DNA of 64,000 nt from positions 186,001 through 250,000 of the forward strand of contig NZ_WNXC01000002.1 in assembly GCF_014172405.1 (NCBI RefSeq), read 5' to 3'. The notes under the pieces are model-generated. The model saw only the letters and a list, made by a program, of their open reading frames with translations. It was not told where the DNA came from and ran no database searches. The translations under genes and the position numbers were made by a program. Each line of letters starts with the position of its first letter. The stretch's first letter is position 1. The DNA comes from Pedobacter gandavensis (GTDB lineage Bacteria > Bacteroidota > Bacteroidia > Sphingobacteriales > Sphingobacteriaceae). Positions 9,436 through 17,544 of this stretch are shown here, piece after piece.

Positions 9436-10164
9436 GTGTCAGACAGTCTAATTATAATCCCTACCTACAACGAGAAAGAAAATATTGAGAAGATCATTAG
9501 AAAGGTTTTCTCGTTGCCATATTCTTTTGAAATCTTAATTATCGATGATGGTTCTCCTGATGGAACAGCCAGCATTGTGAAAGGGCTACAAAAAGAATTC
9601 CCTGCGCTCCATATAGAGGAAAGAAAAGGAAAGTTAGGATTGGGTACGGCCTATATTCATGGTTTTCGCTGGGCATTGGCTCGTCCAGCGTATCAATATA
9701 TTTTTGAGATGGATGCCGATTTCTCTCATAATCCAGATGATCTGATCAGGCTACGTGAGGCATGTGTTAAAGGTGCGGATATGGCTATTGGCTCCCGTTA
9801 TGTGAACGGTGTAAATGTAGTGAACTGGCCAATGAACAGGGTGTTGATGTCTTACTTTGCTTCGATGTATGTGCGCATCATTACCAGAATTGATATTCAA
9901 GATGCTACTGCCGGTTTTAAATGTTACACCAGACGCGTTTTAGAGACCATTCCTTTAGACAAGATCAAATTTGTGGGTTATGCCTTCCAGATCGAGATGA
10001 AGTTCACAGCGATCAAATACGGCTTTAAGGTAGTTGAAGTTCCAATCATCTTTACTGACCGTACAGAAGGAACATCAAAAATGAGTACCAGAATTTTCAG
10101 GGAAGCATTTATTGGGGTAATTCAAATGAAAGTTTGGAGTTGGTTCAGGAATTATAATCGATAA
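9436..10164 (+). CDS. Polyprenol-phosphate mannosyltransferase-like glycosyltransferase (GT2, DPM1 type)
   Basis: A 242-residue GT2 enzyme with no membrane segment. The nucleotide-sugar site is seen in IIPTYNEKENIE and IDDGSPDGT, and the metal-binding DAD in EMDADFSHNPDD. A C-terminal segment (FTDRTEGTSKMS) matches the dolichol-phosphate mannose synthase group. It should transfer a sugar from a nucleotide donor to a polyprenyl phosphate, giving a membrane-linked donor for extracytoplasmic glycosyltransferases. The start is GTG (MSDSLIII); no ATG lies nearby. It converges on the next gene with only 4 bases between the stops. Confidence 0.88.
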   Translation: MSDSLIIIPTYNEKENIEKIIRKVFSLPYSFEILIIDDGSPDGTASIVKGLQKEFPALHIEERKGKLGLGTAYIHGFRWALARPAYQYIFEMDADFSHNPDDLIRLREACVKGADMAIGSRYVNGVNVVNWPMNRVLMSYFASMYVRIITRIDIQDATAGFKCYTRRVLETIPLDKIKFVGYAFQIEMKFTAIKYGFKVVEVPIIFTDRTEGTSKMSTRIFREAFIGVIQMKVWSWFRNYNR

Positions 10165-10168
10165 TTCC

Positions 10169-10681
10169 TTATTCCTTGCGGGGTTTTCCATCCCGCATCA
10201 TGGTTCCGAAATCCCAGTCTTTATCCATTGCATTGACAATTCTAGCGAGTCTTTTCGTTCGCGTAGGTTCTGTTTTTGCAGCATTTATCCAATTGATATA
10301 CCAGTTTTGATGAGATTTCGGAAGCTTTAAAAAGCTTTCGAGCCATTTTGGTTCATCAGAAAGACAAAGTTCCAGGTCTTCCGGCATCTTGATTTCAAAA
10401 GTTAGATCGGCTTCGAGGCTAAGCTCCAGCAATGCTCCTTGCTCCTTTTTTAGTTTCTTGCGAAGCGGACCGTTTAAGGCGATGATAAAATCTCCTTCAC
10501 CCATGGGTACCATTGCTAACCCTTCCACAGCAACCAGATCCAGCATACCTTTTACCCGGTAACTCTTCCGACAATCTGCTTTGATTTCATTTGCAATCGC
10601 AAAGGGGATAAAAACATAGGTCCAGCCAGTTTTTTCACCCATTTCGGCAAAACGTTCTATCTCTGCTTTAAAAGTCACCAT
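10169..10681 (-). CDS. DUF1905 / YdeI (OmpD-associated) family protein
   Basis: A 170-residue soluble protein. The N-terminal half (about residues 3-85) is a DUF1905 beta-barrel-like domain, and the C-terminal half carries the YdeI/OmpD-associated segment (LPKSHQNWYINWINAAKTEPTRTKRLARIV). In other bacteria YdeI-type proteins have been linked to resistance to cationic peptides or bacteriocins, but no biochemical activity is firmly known. It starts 9 bases after the TIGR02757 gene stops and is probably cotranscribed with it. Confidence 0.8.
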   Translation of the reverse strand: MVTFKAEIERFAEMGEKTGWTYVFIPFAIANEIKADCRKSYRVKGMLDLVAVEGLAMVPMGEGDFIIALNGPLRKKLKKEQGALLELSLEADLTFEIKMPEDLELCLSDEPKWLESFLKLPKSHQNWYINWINAAKTEPTRTKRLARIVNAMDKDWDFGTMMRDGKPRKE

Positions 10682-10690
10682 AGGATAAAG

Positions 10691-11554
10691 TTAAAACTTC
10701 TCTTCTACACCCAATCCAAATAATGCAAAATCATACTTGACAGGATCTAGCGGATCTAGTTCTGCAAGCTTTGCAGTTAGCTCTACAGCGGTTTGCCAAT
10801 CGGTTTGCTTTCTGCTGATCATCCCAAGTTTACGTGCTACACGATCCACATGAACATCACAGGGGCAGATTAAATCTGCGGGTTTCAGGGTATTCCAAAG
10901 TCCAAAATCAACGCCTTTATTGTCTTTTCTTACCATCCAACGTAAAAACATATTGAGGCGTTTACAGGTCGATTTTTGCTTAGGGGAAGAAACATGCTTG
11001 ATGGTTCTTCTTGGAAAATCCGGCAGACTAAAAAAGTAAGACCTAAAATAATTTAAAGCCTGTTCTGTTGGCGGTGTTTTCTTTAATTCTGAAAGCATGC
11101 AGGCAGAAGAAGCATAACCTTTGGCGGCTTTTTCGATTAAAGAACCTGCTTCCAGATATTCATCCCTGAATGGGGATTTAGGTACGAGGAATGCCGTTTC
11201 CAAGCTATCCGATTGTTCATAATGGAACTTAAAAAAAGACACGAAATACAATAAGTCGGTATCATTGAAAGTCCGATGTTTAAAGCCTAACAACCTTTTA
11301 AGGTCGTCATCACTATGCTGCAACATAAAATCATAAGGCGCATTGTCCATACGCTCAAACAACTCTGTACATTTATTGATAATGGTTTTGCGTTGGCCCC
11401 AAGCTAAAATTGCCGCAAAAAATGCGGCAATTTCAACGTCTTGTTTTTTCGAAAAACGGTGCGGAATGCAAATCGGATCATTGGTAATAAAGTTCGGCTT
11501 GTTGTATTGCTCCACTTTATAGTCCAAAAAGTCTTTAAGTTCCAGGAATTCCAA
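10691..11554 (-). CDS. TIGR02757 (DUF2400) family protein
   Basis: A 287-residue soluble protein recognised as the TIGR02757/DUF2400 family by its N-terminal FAAILAWGQRKTI segment and the C-terminal PCDVHVDRVARKLGM segment, which resembles part of a helix-hairpin-helix DNA glycosylase fold. Function is not established; a nucleic-acid role is only suggested by fold similarity. It lies between a trans-sulfuration enzyme gene and the YdeI-type gene on the same strand. Confidence 0.82.
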   Translation of the reverse strand: MEFLELKDFLDYKVEQYNKPNFITNDPICIPHRFSKKQDVEIAAFFAAILAWGQRKTIINKCTELFERMDNAPYDFMLQHSDDDLKRLLGFKHRTFNDTDLLYFVSFFKFHYEQSDSLETAFLVPKSPFRDEYLEAGSLIEKAAKGYASSACMLSELKKTPPTEQALNYFRSYFFSLPDFPRRTIKHVSSPKQKSTCKRLNMFLRWMVRKDNKGVDFGLWNTLKPADLICPCDVHVDRVARKLGMISRKQTDWQTAVELTAKLAELDPLDPVKYDFALFGLGVEEKF

Positions 11555-11580
11555 TATTTCTTATTTTAATGCTTTGTAAA

Positions 11581-12720
11581 TTAGCTTAAAGCTTGTTCTA
11601 AATCTGCGATTAAATCGTCGATATCTTCTACTCCTACACTTAGGCGTAAAAGGTTATCGGTAACACCAACTTTTTCACGTTCTTCTTTAGGAATAGAACC
11701 ATGCGTCATACTTACCGGGTGATTGATCAATGATTCTACGCCACCTAGTGATTCTGCAAGCGTAAATACCTTGAAAGAAGAAGCTATTCTGAACGTCTCC
11801 TGAAGGTCAGCACCTTTTAAAGTGATAGATACCATACCACCAAAACCGCGCATTTGTTTCTTTGCAATGTCATGGTTAGGATGATCTTCAAAACCTGGCC
11901 AATAGATTTTATCTACTTTTGGATGAGTTTTAAGGAAACGAGCAACTTTCTCACCATTCTCACAATGCGCTTTCATGCGTAAATGAAGGGTCTTAATCCC
12001 TCTTAAAACTAAAAATGCATCCTGAGGTCCTGGTGTAGCGCCGCAAGCATTGTAAATAAACCAAAGATCTTTATACAACTGCTCATCATTCACTAACAAA
12101 GCTCCCATGACCACATCAGAGTGACCACCAATATACTTGGTCACGGAATGCATCACGATATCTGCACCCAAATCAATTGGATTCTGAAGATATGGAGAAG
12201 CAAAAGTATTGTCTACCGTTAAAATCAGGTTCTTTGCTTTTGTGATTTTAGCAACGCCTTCAATATCGATGATTTGCATCGTTGGATTTGTAGGTGTTTC
12301 AATCCATACCAATTTCGTTTTATCATTGATATAAGGCAGCATATTTTCTGGTTTAGATAAATCCAGAAAATGAAATTTGATGCCGTATTTCGCATATACT
12401 TTAGTGAAAATACGGTAAGAACCACCATAAAGATCGTTTCCGGTGATCACTTCATCACCAGGTTGCAACAACCTTAAAACCGTATCTGTAGCACCCATTC
12501 CACTTGAAAAAGCCAAACCATATTTAGCATTTTCTAAAGCGGCAAGACAATCCTCTAAGGCTTTACGCGTAGGATTTGTACCTCTTGAATATTCAAAACC
12601 CTGGTGATCTCCAGGAGATTTTTGCCAATAAGTAGAGGTTTGATAGATTGGAGTCATTACTGCTCCTGTAGACGGATCAGGTTCCTGACCGGCGTGTATA
12701 GCTTTTGTTGCGAACTTCAT
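11581..12720 (-). CDS. metB: Cystathionine gamma-synthase / lyase family PLP enzyme
   Basis: A 379-residue Cys/Met metabolism PLP enzyme. The PLP lysine is K195 in SVTKYIGGHSD, and other family motifs are FSSGMGATDT, ETPTNPT and the C-terminal GGVESL. It makes or cleaves cystathionine in methionine/cysteine interconversion. Sequence alone does not separate gamma-synthase from gamma-lyase, so the symbol is tentative. The start codon overlaps the stop of the upstream unknown gene by four bases, so the two are translationally coupled. No SAM riboswitch is visible upstream. Confidence 0.85.
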   Translation of the reverse strand: MKFATKAIHAGQEPDPSTGAVMTPIYQTSTYWQKSPGDHQGFEYSRGTNPTRKALEDCLAALENAKYGLAFSSGMGATDTVLRLLQPGDEVITGNDLYGGSYRIFTKVYAKYGIKFHFLDLSKPENMLPYINDKTKLVWIETPTNPTMQIIDIEGVAKITKAKNLILTVDNTFASPYLQNPIDLGADIVMHSVTKYIGGHSDVVMGALLVNDEQLYKDLWFIYNACGATPGPQDAFLVLRGIKTLHLRMKAHCENGEKVARFLKTHPKVDKIYWPGFEDHPNHDIAKKQMRGFGGMVSITLKGADLQETFRIASSFKVFTLAESLGGVESLINHPVSMTHGSIPKEEREKVGVTDNLLRLSVGVEDIDDLIADLEQALS

Positions 12721-13412
12721 AGGTTATTATTTTGTTCTATTTCGGATTTAAACTGATACCCCAGGTGTTTTCCTGTCGGGTAACCGCTTGCGGCCAACAT
12801 GGATTGTTTTTGATTTAAAGTTACTTCTTTTATTTGCGCATAGGGAGGAATAATCAAATCTGAAGCCAGGCAGAATAAAATTGACCGTTCGATGATATCC
12901 CTTAATTTTTCTTCTGTAACCACATTGGCGGAAAAATCTTCATAAAGAAAATCCAATGCCCCCTCTCCTTCTACGAGAAAATGCTTTTCCTTATTGATGA
13001 GTATTCTGGCAATGAGTGATCCCTGATCAGCCAAACGGTTATAGGTAATGGAATCTGCCAGGAAATTATGGATGTAAATGATCCCACAATAAGCCAAAGA
13101 TGGATCCTCTTTGACATATTCCGTTTGAAATACCGAATGATTCGGTTCAAAGTTAAATACATTACTATGCATGGACACGACCATCATATCACCAGAAAAC
13201 TTCAGTTGTACTTCAAACTTATTGTTCTCTTTATAATCGATCTCTACAGAGGGATCTTTCGCTTGATAATCATGTTTCAATCTAGCGGCAGTGGCAATGA
13301 GTTGCTTTTTAAGCAACTCAAAGACTTCTGCCGTATTTCTGTAAATCACCTGTTTTAAAGAGGCTTTATTTTCAAGTTCAGTAAGTATTCTAGCGTAATT
13401 TTCCGTGTCCAT
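12717..13412 (-). CDS. Conserved hypothetical protein, coupled to the cystathionine enzyme gene
   Basis: A 231-residue soluble protein with no signal peptide, membrane helix or domain that I recognise. The N-terminal third is helical and charged (ELENKASLKQVIYRNTAEVFELL), the centre is beta-rich, and the C-terminus contains a conserved-looking PPYAQIKEVTLNQKQSM segment. Its stop overlaps the start of the PLP-enzyme gene by four bases, which suggests linked expression. I do not assign a function. Confidence 0.7.
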   Translation of the reverse strand: MDTENYARILTELENKASLKQVIYRNTAEVFELLKKQLIATAARLKHDYQAKDPSVEIDYKENNKFEVQLKFSGDMMVVSMHSNVFNFEPNHSVFQTEYVKEDPSLAYCGIIYIHNFLADSITYNRLADQGSLIARILINKEKHFLVEGEGALDFLYEDFSANVVTEEKLRDIIERSILFCLASDLIIPPYAQIKEVTLNQKQSMLAASGYPTGKHLGYQFKSEIEQNNNL

Positions 13413-13455
13413 TTTTTAATTTTTGTTTCCTTAATCGCGCAAATTACTTCATTTA

Positions 13456-14928
13456 TTAATAAGCGCGGGCAAATAACACCCTTTGTTTAGATGGTTTACC
13501 TGAGTAAATACAAACACCATCTTCCTGCTTATTGTTTAAAGGAATACATCTGATCGTTGCTTTTGTTTCTTCTTTGATCTTTTGTTCCGTTTCTGGGGTA
13601 CCATCCCAATGTGCAGAAACAAAACCTGCTTTACCGTCTAATAATTCTTTCAGCTCGTCATAAGAGTTCGCTTCGGTAGTATGTTCATCACGGAATTGCA
13701 ATGCTTTATTATAGATATTTGCCTGGATTTCATCTAATAACTGAACGATGAAAATATCAAGACCTTCCTGAGCAACGGTTTGTTTCTCTCTTGTATCTCT
13801 ACGTGCAAGTTCAACGGTACCATTTTCCATATCACGGCCACCAATAGCTAAGCGGATTGGTACGCCTTTCAATTCATATTCTGCGAATTTAAATCCTGGG
13901 CGTTGTGCTTCACGATCGTCATACTTCACCGATACTCCTAAGCTCTTCAATTTAGCTGTTAGTTCATCCACAAAGCTGCTGATGTTTTTAAGGTCTTCCT
14001 CATTTTTATGAATCGGAACGATCACTACCTGAATTGGCGCTAATTTTGGAGGCAACACCAAGCCAGCATCATCACTATGTGCCATAATCAAGGCGCCCAT
14101 TAGACGTGTTGAAACGCCCCATGAACTCGCCCATACATGTTCAATTTTACCTTCTTTATTCGTGAATTTTACATCAAATGCTTTCGCGAAATTTTGTCCG
14201 AGGAAGTGAGAAGTACCTGCTTGTAAAGCTTTACCATCTTGCATTAATGCTTCTATACAATACGTATCTAATGCACCAGCAAAACGCTCATTAGGAGTTT
14301 TCACACCTTTCACCACAGGCATAGCCATCCAGGTTTCCGCGAAATCAGCATATACATCTAACATTTTTTCTGTTTCTTCCACAGCTTCCTGTGCAGTTGC
14401 ATGTGCAGTGTGTCCTTCTTGCCACAAAAATTCCGTTGTACGCAGGAACAGACGAGTACGCATTTCCCAGCGCACCACATTTGCCCATTGGTTGATCAGC
14501 AAAGGAAGATCACGGTAAGACTGGATCCAGCCTCTATAGGTATTCCAGATGATGGTTTCAGAAGTTGGTCTTACAATTAATTCCTCTTCTAATTTGGCTG
14601 TTTCATCTACGATAATATTTCCATTTCCATCATTTTTTAGACGATAATGTGTCACTACGGCACATTCAGTGGCGAAACCTTCCACGTGTGACGCTTCCTT
14701 AGAAAAATATGACTTAGGAATGAATAAAGGAAAATAAGCGTTACTATGTCCTGTATCTTTAAACTTTTTGTCTAAAACCGCCTGTATTTTCTCCCAAATG
14801 GAATATCCGTAGGGTTTTATCACCATACATCCTTTAACAGAGGAATGCTCTGCCAGGTCGGCTTTCATAACAATGTCGTTATACCACTGCGAATAATCTT
14901 CATTTTTACTTGTAATACCTTTGCTCAT
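13456..14928 (-). CDS. proS: Prolyl-tRNA synthetase, archaeal/eukaryotic (short) type
   Basis: A 490-residue class II aminoacyl-tRNA synthetase that charges tRNA-Pro. It lacks the editing insertion of the long bacterial type. Class II motifs are visible ([36 protein letters not shown]), as is the C-terminal zinc-binding-like domain ending in Tyr (RVLFARAY), typical of type 3 ProRS. A tRNA-Pro lies at the left window edge. The gene is divergent from the glycine-rich lipoprotein gene. Confidence 0.95.
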   Translation of the reverse strand: MSKGITSKNEDYSQWYNDIVMKADLAEHSSVKGCMVIKPYGYSIWEKIQAVLDKKFKDTGHSNAYFPLFIPKSYFSKEASHVEGFATECAVVTHYRLKNDGNGNIIVDETAKLEEELIVRPTSETIIWNTYRGWIQSYRDLPLLINQWANVVRWEMRTRLFLRTTEFLWQEGHTAHATAQEAVEETEKMLDVYADFAETWMAMPVVKGVKTPNERFAGALDTYCIEALMQDGKALQAGTSHFLGQNFAKAFDVKFTNKEGKIEHVWASSWGVSTRLMGALIMAHSDDAGLVLPPKLAPIQVVIVPIHKNEEDLKNISSFVDELTAKLKSLGVSVKYDDREAQRPGFKFAEYELKGVPIRLAIGGRDMENGTVELARRDTREKQTVAQEGLDIFIVQLLDEIQANIYNKALQFRDEHTTEANSYDELKELLDGKAGFVSAHWDGTPETEQKIKEETKATIRCIPLNNKQEDGVCIYSGKPSKQRVLFARAY

Positions 14929-15035
14929 AACTATTTGGAATGTTTTTTGTGTAACTTTGCTTGAAATGTAGTTTACAAATTTATAAATTTATAGCCTACA
15001 AAAAAGCGTGTGACACACAAACAACACATATAGTT

Positions 15036-15920
15036 ATGAAACCTAGACATTTATTCACCAGTATGCTGGCTTTGACAACCGTGGTTGTCGCTTCCTGCTC
15101 TGTGCCAAGGTATGCACAGCAAGGTGCCCAAGAGGATGATGTGTACAACTCTAATGCAAAAGCGCAGATTTATACGCCTCAGCCAAGAGTAGTGGCAAAT
15201 CAAGAGTATTACGATTCTAACGATGAATATTATGGTACCAGTGATCCTTATTATGACATGGATTACGCTTCGCGTATCAATAGATTTTCTTACTCGAGTC
15301 CATGGAGATCTTATTATGATCCTTATTTCGACGGCGGCTTTGGCTACGGCGGAGGATATGGCTATAATGGCTTTTCTTTAGGTCTGAGCTTTGGTTCTGC
15401 ATGGGGCAATCCTTATTATGGATGGGGCGGTGGCTTCTATCCTTCTTTCGGATATAACCCATGGTATCCAGGATGGGGAGGCGGCTTTTATCCAGGATGG
15501 GGAGGTGGCTTCTATCCAGGATGGGGAGGTGGTATTATCATCGGCTCAACGGGTAGAAATTTCAATGCACCAAGACCATCAAGAAGCTTTGGCGACAGAA
15601 GTAGCTATGGCGGTAATACCGTTAGAGGTAATTCTGGAAATGCAAGAAGTGATAGAAATGGAAATATTATTTCCCGTGGAAGCAGATCGGATTCTTATAT
15701 TCCAAACAGAACACAAGGAAATATGCAGAGACCATCAGGTACCAGCGTTAGACCATCACGTGATAATAGCAGACAAGAGCCAACCTATAGACAACCACAA
15801 CAGAATACGCCAACCTATACCCCATCACGTGGTGGAGATGCAGGTGGCAGATCTTCTGGCGGCGGCAGTGTTGGCGGCGGCGGAGGCGGAGGCAGATCTT
15901 CTCGAGGTGGAAGAGGTTAA
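15036..15920 (+). CDS. Glycine/tyrosine-rich lipoprotein of unknown function
   Basis: The start at 15036 (MKPRHLF) gives a proper lipoprotein signal with lipobox VVAS-Cys21; the longer reading from 14961 adds a non-signal extension. The 294-residue product has an acidic, Tyr-rich N-terminal part, a Gly/Trp/Tyr-rich centre with three copies of a YPGWGGGF-type octapeptide, an Arg/Ser/Asn-rich stretch, and a poly-Gly tail. It is low complexity and probably disordered at the cell surface. It is followed by a FadL-type porin gene 33 bases downstream and may share its transcript. Confidence 0.75.
   Translation: MKPRHLFTSMLALTTVVVASCSVPRYAQQGAQEDDVYNSNAKAQIYTPQPRVVANQEYYDSNDEYYGTSDPYYDMDYASRINRFSYSSPWRSYYDPYFDGGFGYGGGYGYNGFSLGLSFGSAWGNPYYGWGGGFYPSFGYNPWYPGWGGGFYPGWGGGFYPGWGGGIIIGSTGRNFNAPRPSRSFGDRSSYGGNTVRGNSGNARSDRNGNIISRGSRSDSYIPNRTQGNMQRPSGTSVRPSRDNSRQEPTYRQPQQNTPTYTPSRGGDAGGRSSGGGSVGGGGGGGRSSRGGRG
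15465..15536 (+). repeat. Three tandem 24-base units inside the glycine-rich lipoprotein gene
   Basis: Units at 15465-15488, 15489-15512 and 15513-15536 are nearly identical (the third differs in its last bases). They encode YPGWGGGF, YPGWGGGF and YPGWGGGI. The period is a multiple of three, so copy-number change would keep the frame. Confidence 0.9.
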
Positions 15921-15953
15921 TCAGGTCTAATTATTATCATTCAGAAAACAAAC

Positions 15954-17447
15954 ATGAAAAAAATTCTATCCTCTTTAGTGGCTATAGTAGCCACTACTGG
16001 TTCTTTATATGCCCAAAACAGCCCTGATGCGCTTAGATTTTCACAAACCAATTATGGTAGCACTGCAAGATTTAAAAGTATGGGTGGCGCGCAAATTGGT
16101 GTTGGTGGTGATATGAGTTCATTGGGTGGTAACCCGGCTGGACTTGGTTTATTCACTAAATCAGAATTTAGCTTTACCCCAGAATTAAATATGATGAAGG
16201 GGAAAGCAGATTTCCTTGGCGAAAGAACTAACGGTTCAAAAAGCATGCTCAACATAAATAATGTTGGTGGTGTCTTTTATAACCCTACCTATAAACCAAA
16301 GGGTCAGGACCCAACTAAAGGAGTCATCAGTACCGTTTTTGGTGTTGGCTATAGTCGTAACAACGATTTCACTGGCAGATACAACTTTAGTGGAACCAAT
16401 AACCTTAATTCTGTAAATAACTATTTTGCTGAAGAGGCTAACTTTTTTGCACCTGGTGATCCAACTACATTGGCCAACTACAGTATAGAAAAGATGGCTT
16501 ATGACAATTATTTAATCAATTATGATGCAAATAATGACGTTTATTCAGCTGCTACCAGAGCTCCATATCGTCAAAGTCAATCGGAAATCAGAACAGGAGC
16601 TACTTCAGAAATGAACGTAGCAGGCGCACTAAACATTTCCAATAAAGTTTATGTTGGTGCCAGTTTGAATTTTGTGAACTCCAGATATCAGAGCGACCGC
16701 ATCTTGAGAGAATCTGGGTACAATACAGGAGTAGCCAGTAATTATGATACAGATTACAGGATAAACTCTGATGTTAAAGGTTCAGGTTTCAATGCCCGTT
16801 TAGGTATCATTTTCAGACCAGATGCAAATCTACGTGTTGGTGCAACTTACCAGACACCTACCTGGTCGTATTTTGATGATATTCAAGCTCATTCTTTGTC
16901 TACTACTTATTACCAAGGGGCAAAAGAAGGAATTTTCACGAATACACCAGGTCTTTCTGGTGTAACTTACCAATTGCGTACTCCAGGAAAAGGATCGCTT
17001 GGTGCAAGTTATGTGATTGCAGGTAAAGCCTTAATCTCTGCAGACGTTGACTATATTGATTACTCATCTATTAAATATTCTCTGGATCAAGACAATAACC
17101 AGGGACAAATCAATAACGCAAACGACTTCATTCGTAATAACTACCAAAACGCGGTGAATTATAGAGTTGGTGCAGAGTACAAAGTGGCCAATGCAGTTAG
17201 TTTAAGAGCCGGTTACGGCAACAATGGTACTGCCATAAAAAATGATACTAAAAATTATTTTGCGACTCAATATTACACAGGAGGTCTAGGTTACCGTGTA
17301 GGAAGCTATTATGTAGATGTTGCTTACCAACATATTAAAGGTAATGTAGATTTAGATAGTTATTTTTTAAATGACGGTTCAGAGCCTGTTGCCAATATCA
17401 AGACCAGCAGAGATAACGTATTTTTAACATTCGGTGTGAGATTCTAG
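15954..17447 (+). CDS. FadL/OmpP1-type outer-membrane transporter
   Basis: A 497-residue outer-membrane beta-barrel. A signal peptide (residues 1-20, cleavage after LYA) is followed by QNSPDALRFSQTNYGSTARFKSMGGAQIGVGGD and SSLGGNPAGLG, the hallmark N-terminal region of the OmpP1/FadL family. Alternating amphipathic strands run to a C-terminal aromatic residue (FGVRF). FadL proteins take up hydrophobic molecules such as fatty acids or aromatics; substrate here is unknown. A bidirectional terminator follows. Confidence 0.88.
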   Translation: MKKILSSLVAIVATTGSLYAQNSPDALRFSQTNYGSTARFKSMGGAQIGVGGDMSSLGGNPAGLGLFTKSEFSFTPELNMMKGKADFLGERTNGSKSMLNINNVGGVFYNPTYKPKGQDPTKGVISTVFGVGYSRNNDFTGRYNFSGTNNLNSVNNYFAEEANFFAPGDPTTLANYSIEKMAYDNYLINYDANNDVYSAATRAPYRQSQSEIRTGATSEMNVAGALNISNKVYVGASLNFVNSRYQSDRILRESGYNTGVASNYDTDYRINSDVKGSGFNARLGIIFRPDANLRVGATYQTPTWSYFDDIQAHSLSTTYYQGAKEGIFTNTPGLSGVTYQLRTPGKGSLGASYVIAGKALISADVDYIDYSSIKYSLDQDNNQGQINNANDFIRNNYQNAVNYRVGAEYKVANAVSLRAGYGNNGTAIKNDTKNYFATQYYTGGLGYRVGSYYVDVAYQHIKGNVDLDSYFLNDGSEPVANIKTSRDNVFLTFGVRF

Positions 17448-17474
17448 TCTCTACCTACGTTAAACGAACGATAT

Positions 17475-17515
17475 AAAAAAAGGGAAGTTGATTTTGAATC
17501 AGCTTCCCTTTTTTA
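17475..17515. terminator. Bidirectional terminator between the porin and ubiD-like genes
   Basis: A stem of GGGAAGTTGATT with AATCAGCTTCCC (one G-U pair, loop TTG; 17482-17493 with 17497-17508) is flanked by A and T runs, so it can end transcription from both convergent genes. Confidence 0.88.
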
Positions 17516-17544
17516 TGTCCTTACTTGACTAAGGTAATTGTCTA

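Noticed and set aside
12721..13455. SAM riboswitch for the cystathionine enzyme gene
   Set aside because: The upstream space is coding for the coupled unknown gene, and only 43 bases precede that gene; no riboswitch-like structure fits.
14952..14959. TAACTTTG as promoter of the glycine-rich lipoprotein gene
   Set aside because: A good -7 box, but the nearest TTTG is only 14 bases upstream and the other 28; spacing is outside the usual range, so it is not listed as a feature.
15465..15536. Tandem repeats considered as a CRISPR-like array
   Set aside because: Units are contiguous with no spacers and code in frame for a protein repeat.
15391..15930. A 179-codon reading frame overlapping the glycine-rich lipoprotein gene
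   Set aside because: It is the +1 shadow of a repetitive Gly-rich gene. It has no signal peptide or domain, while the overlapped frame has a proper lipoprotein signal.
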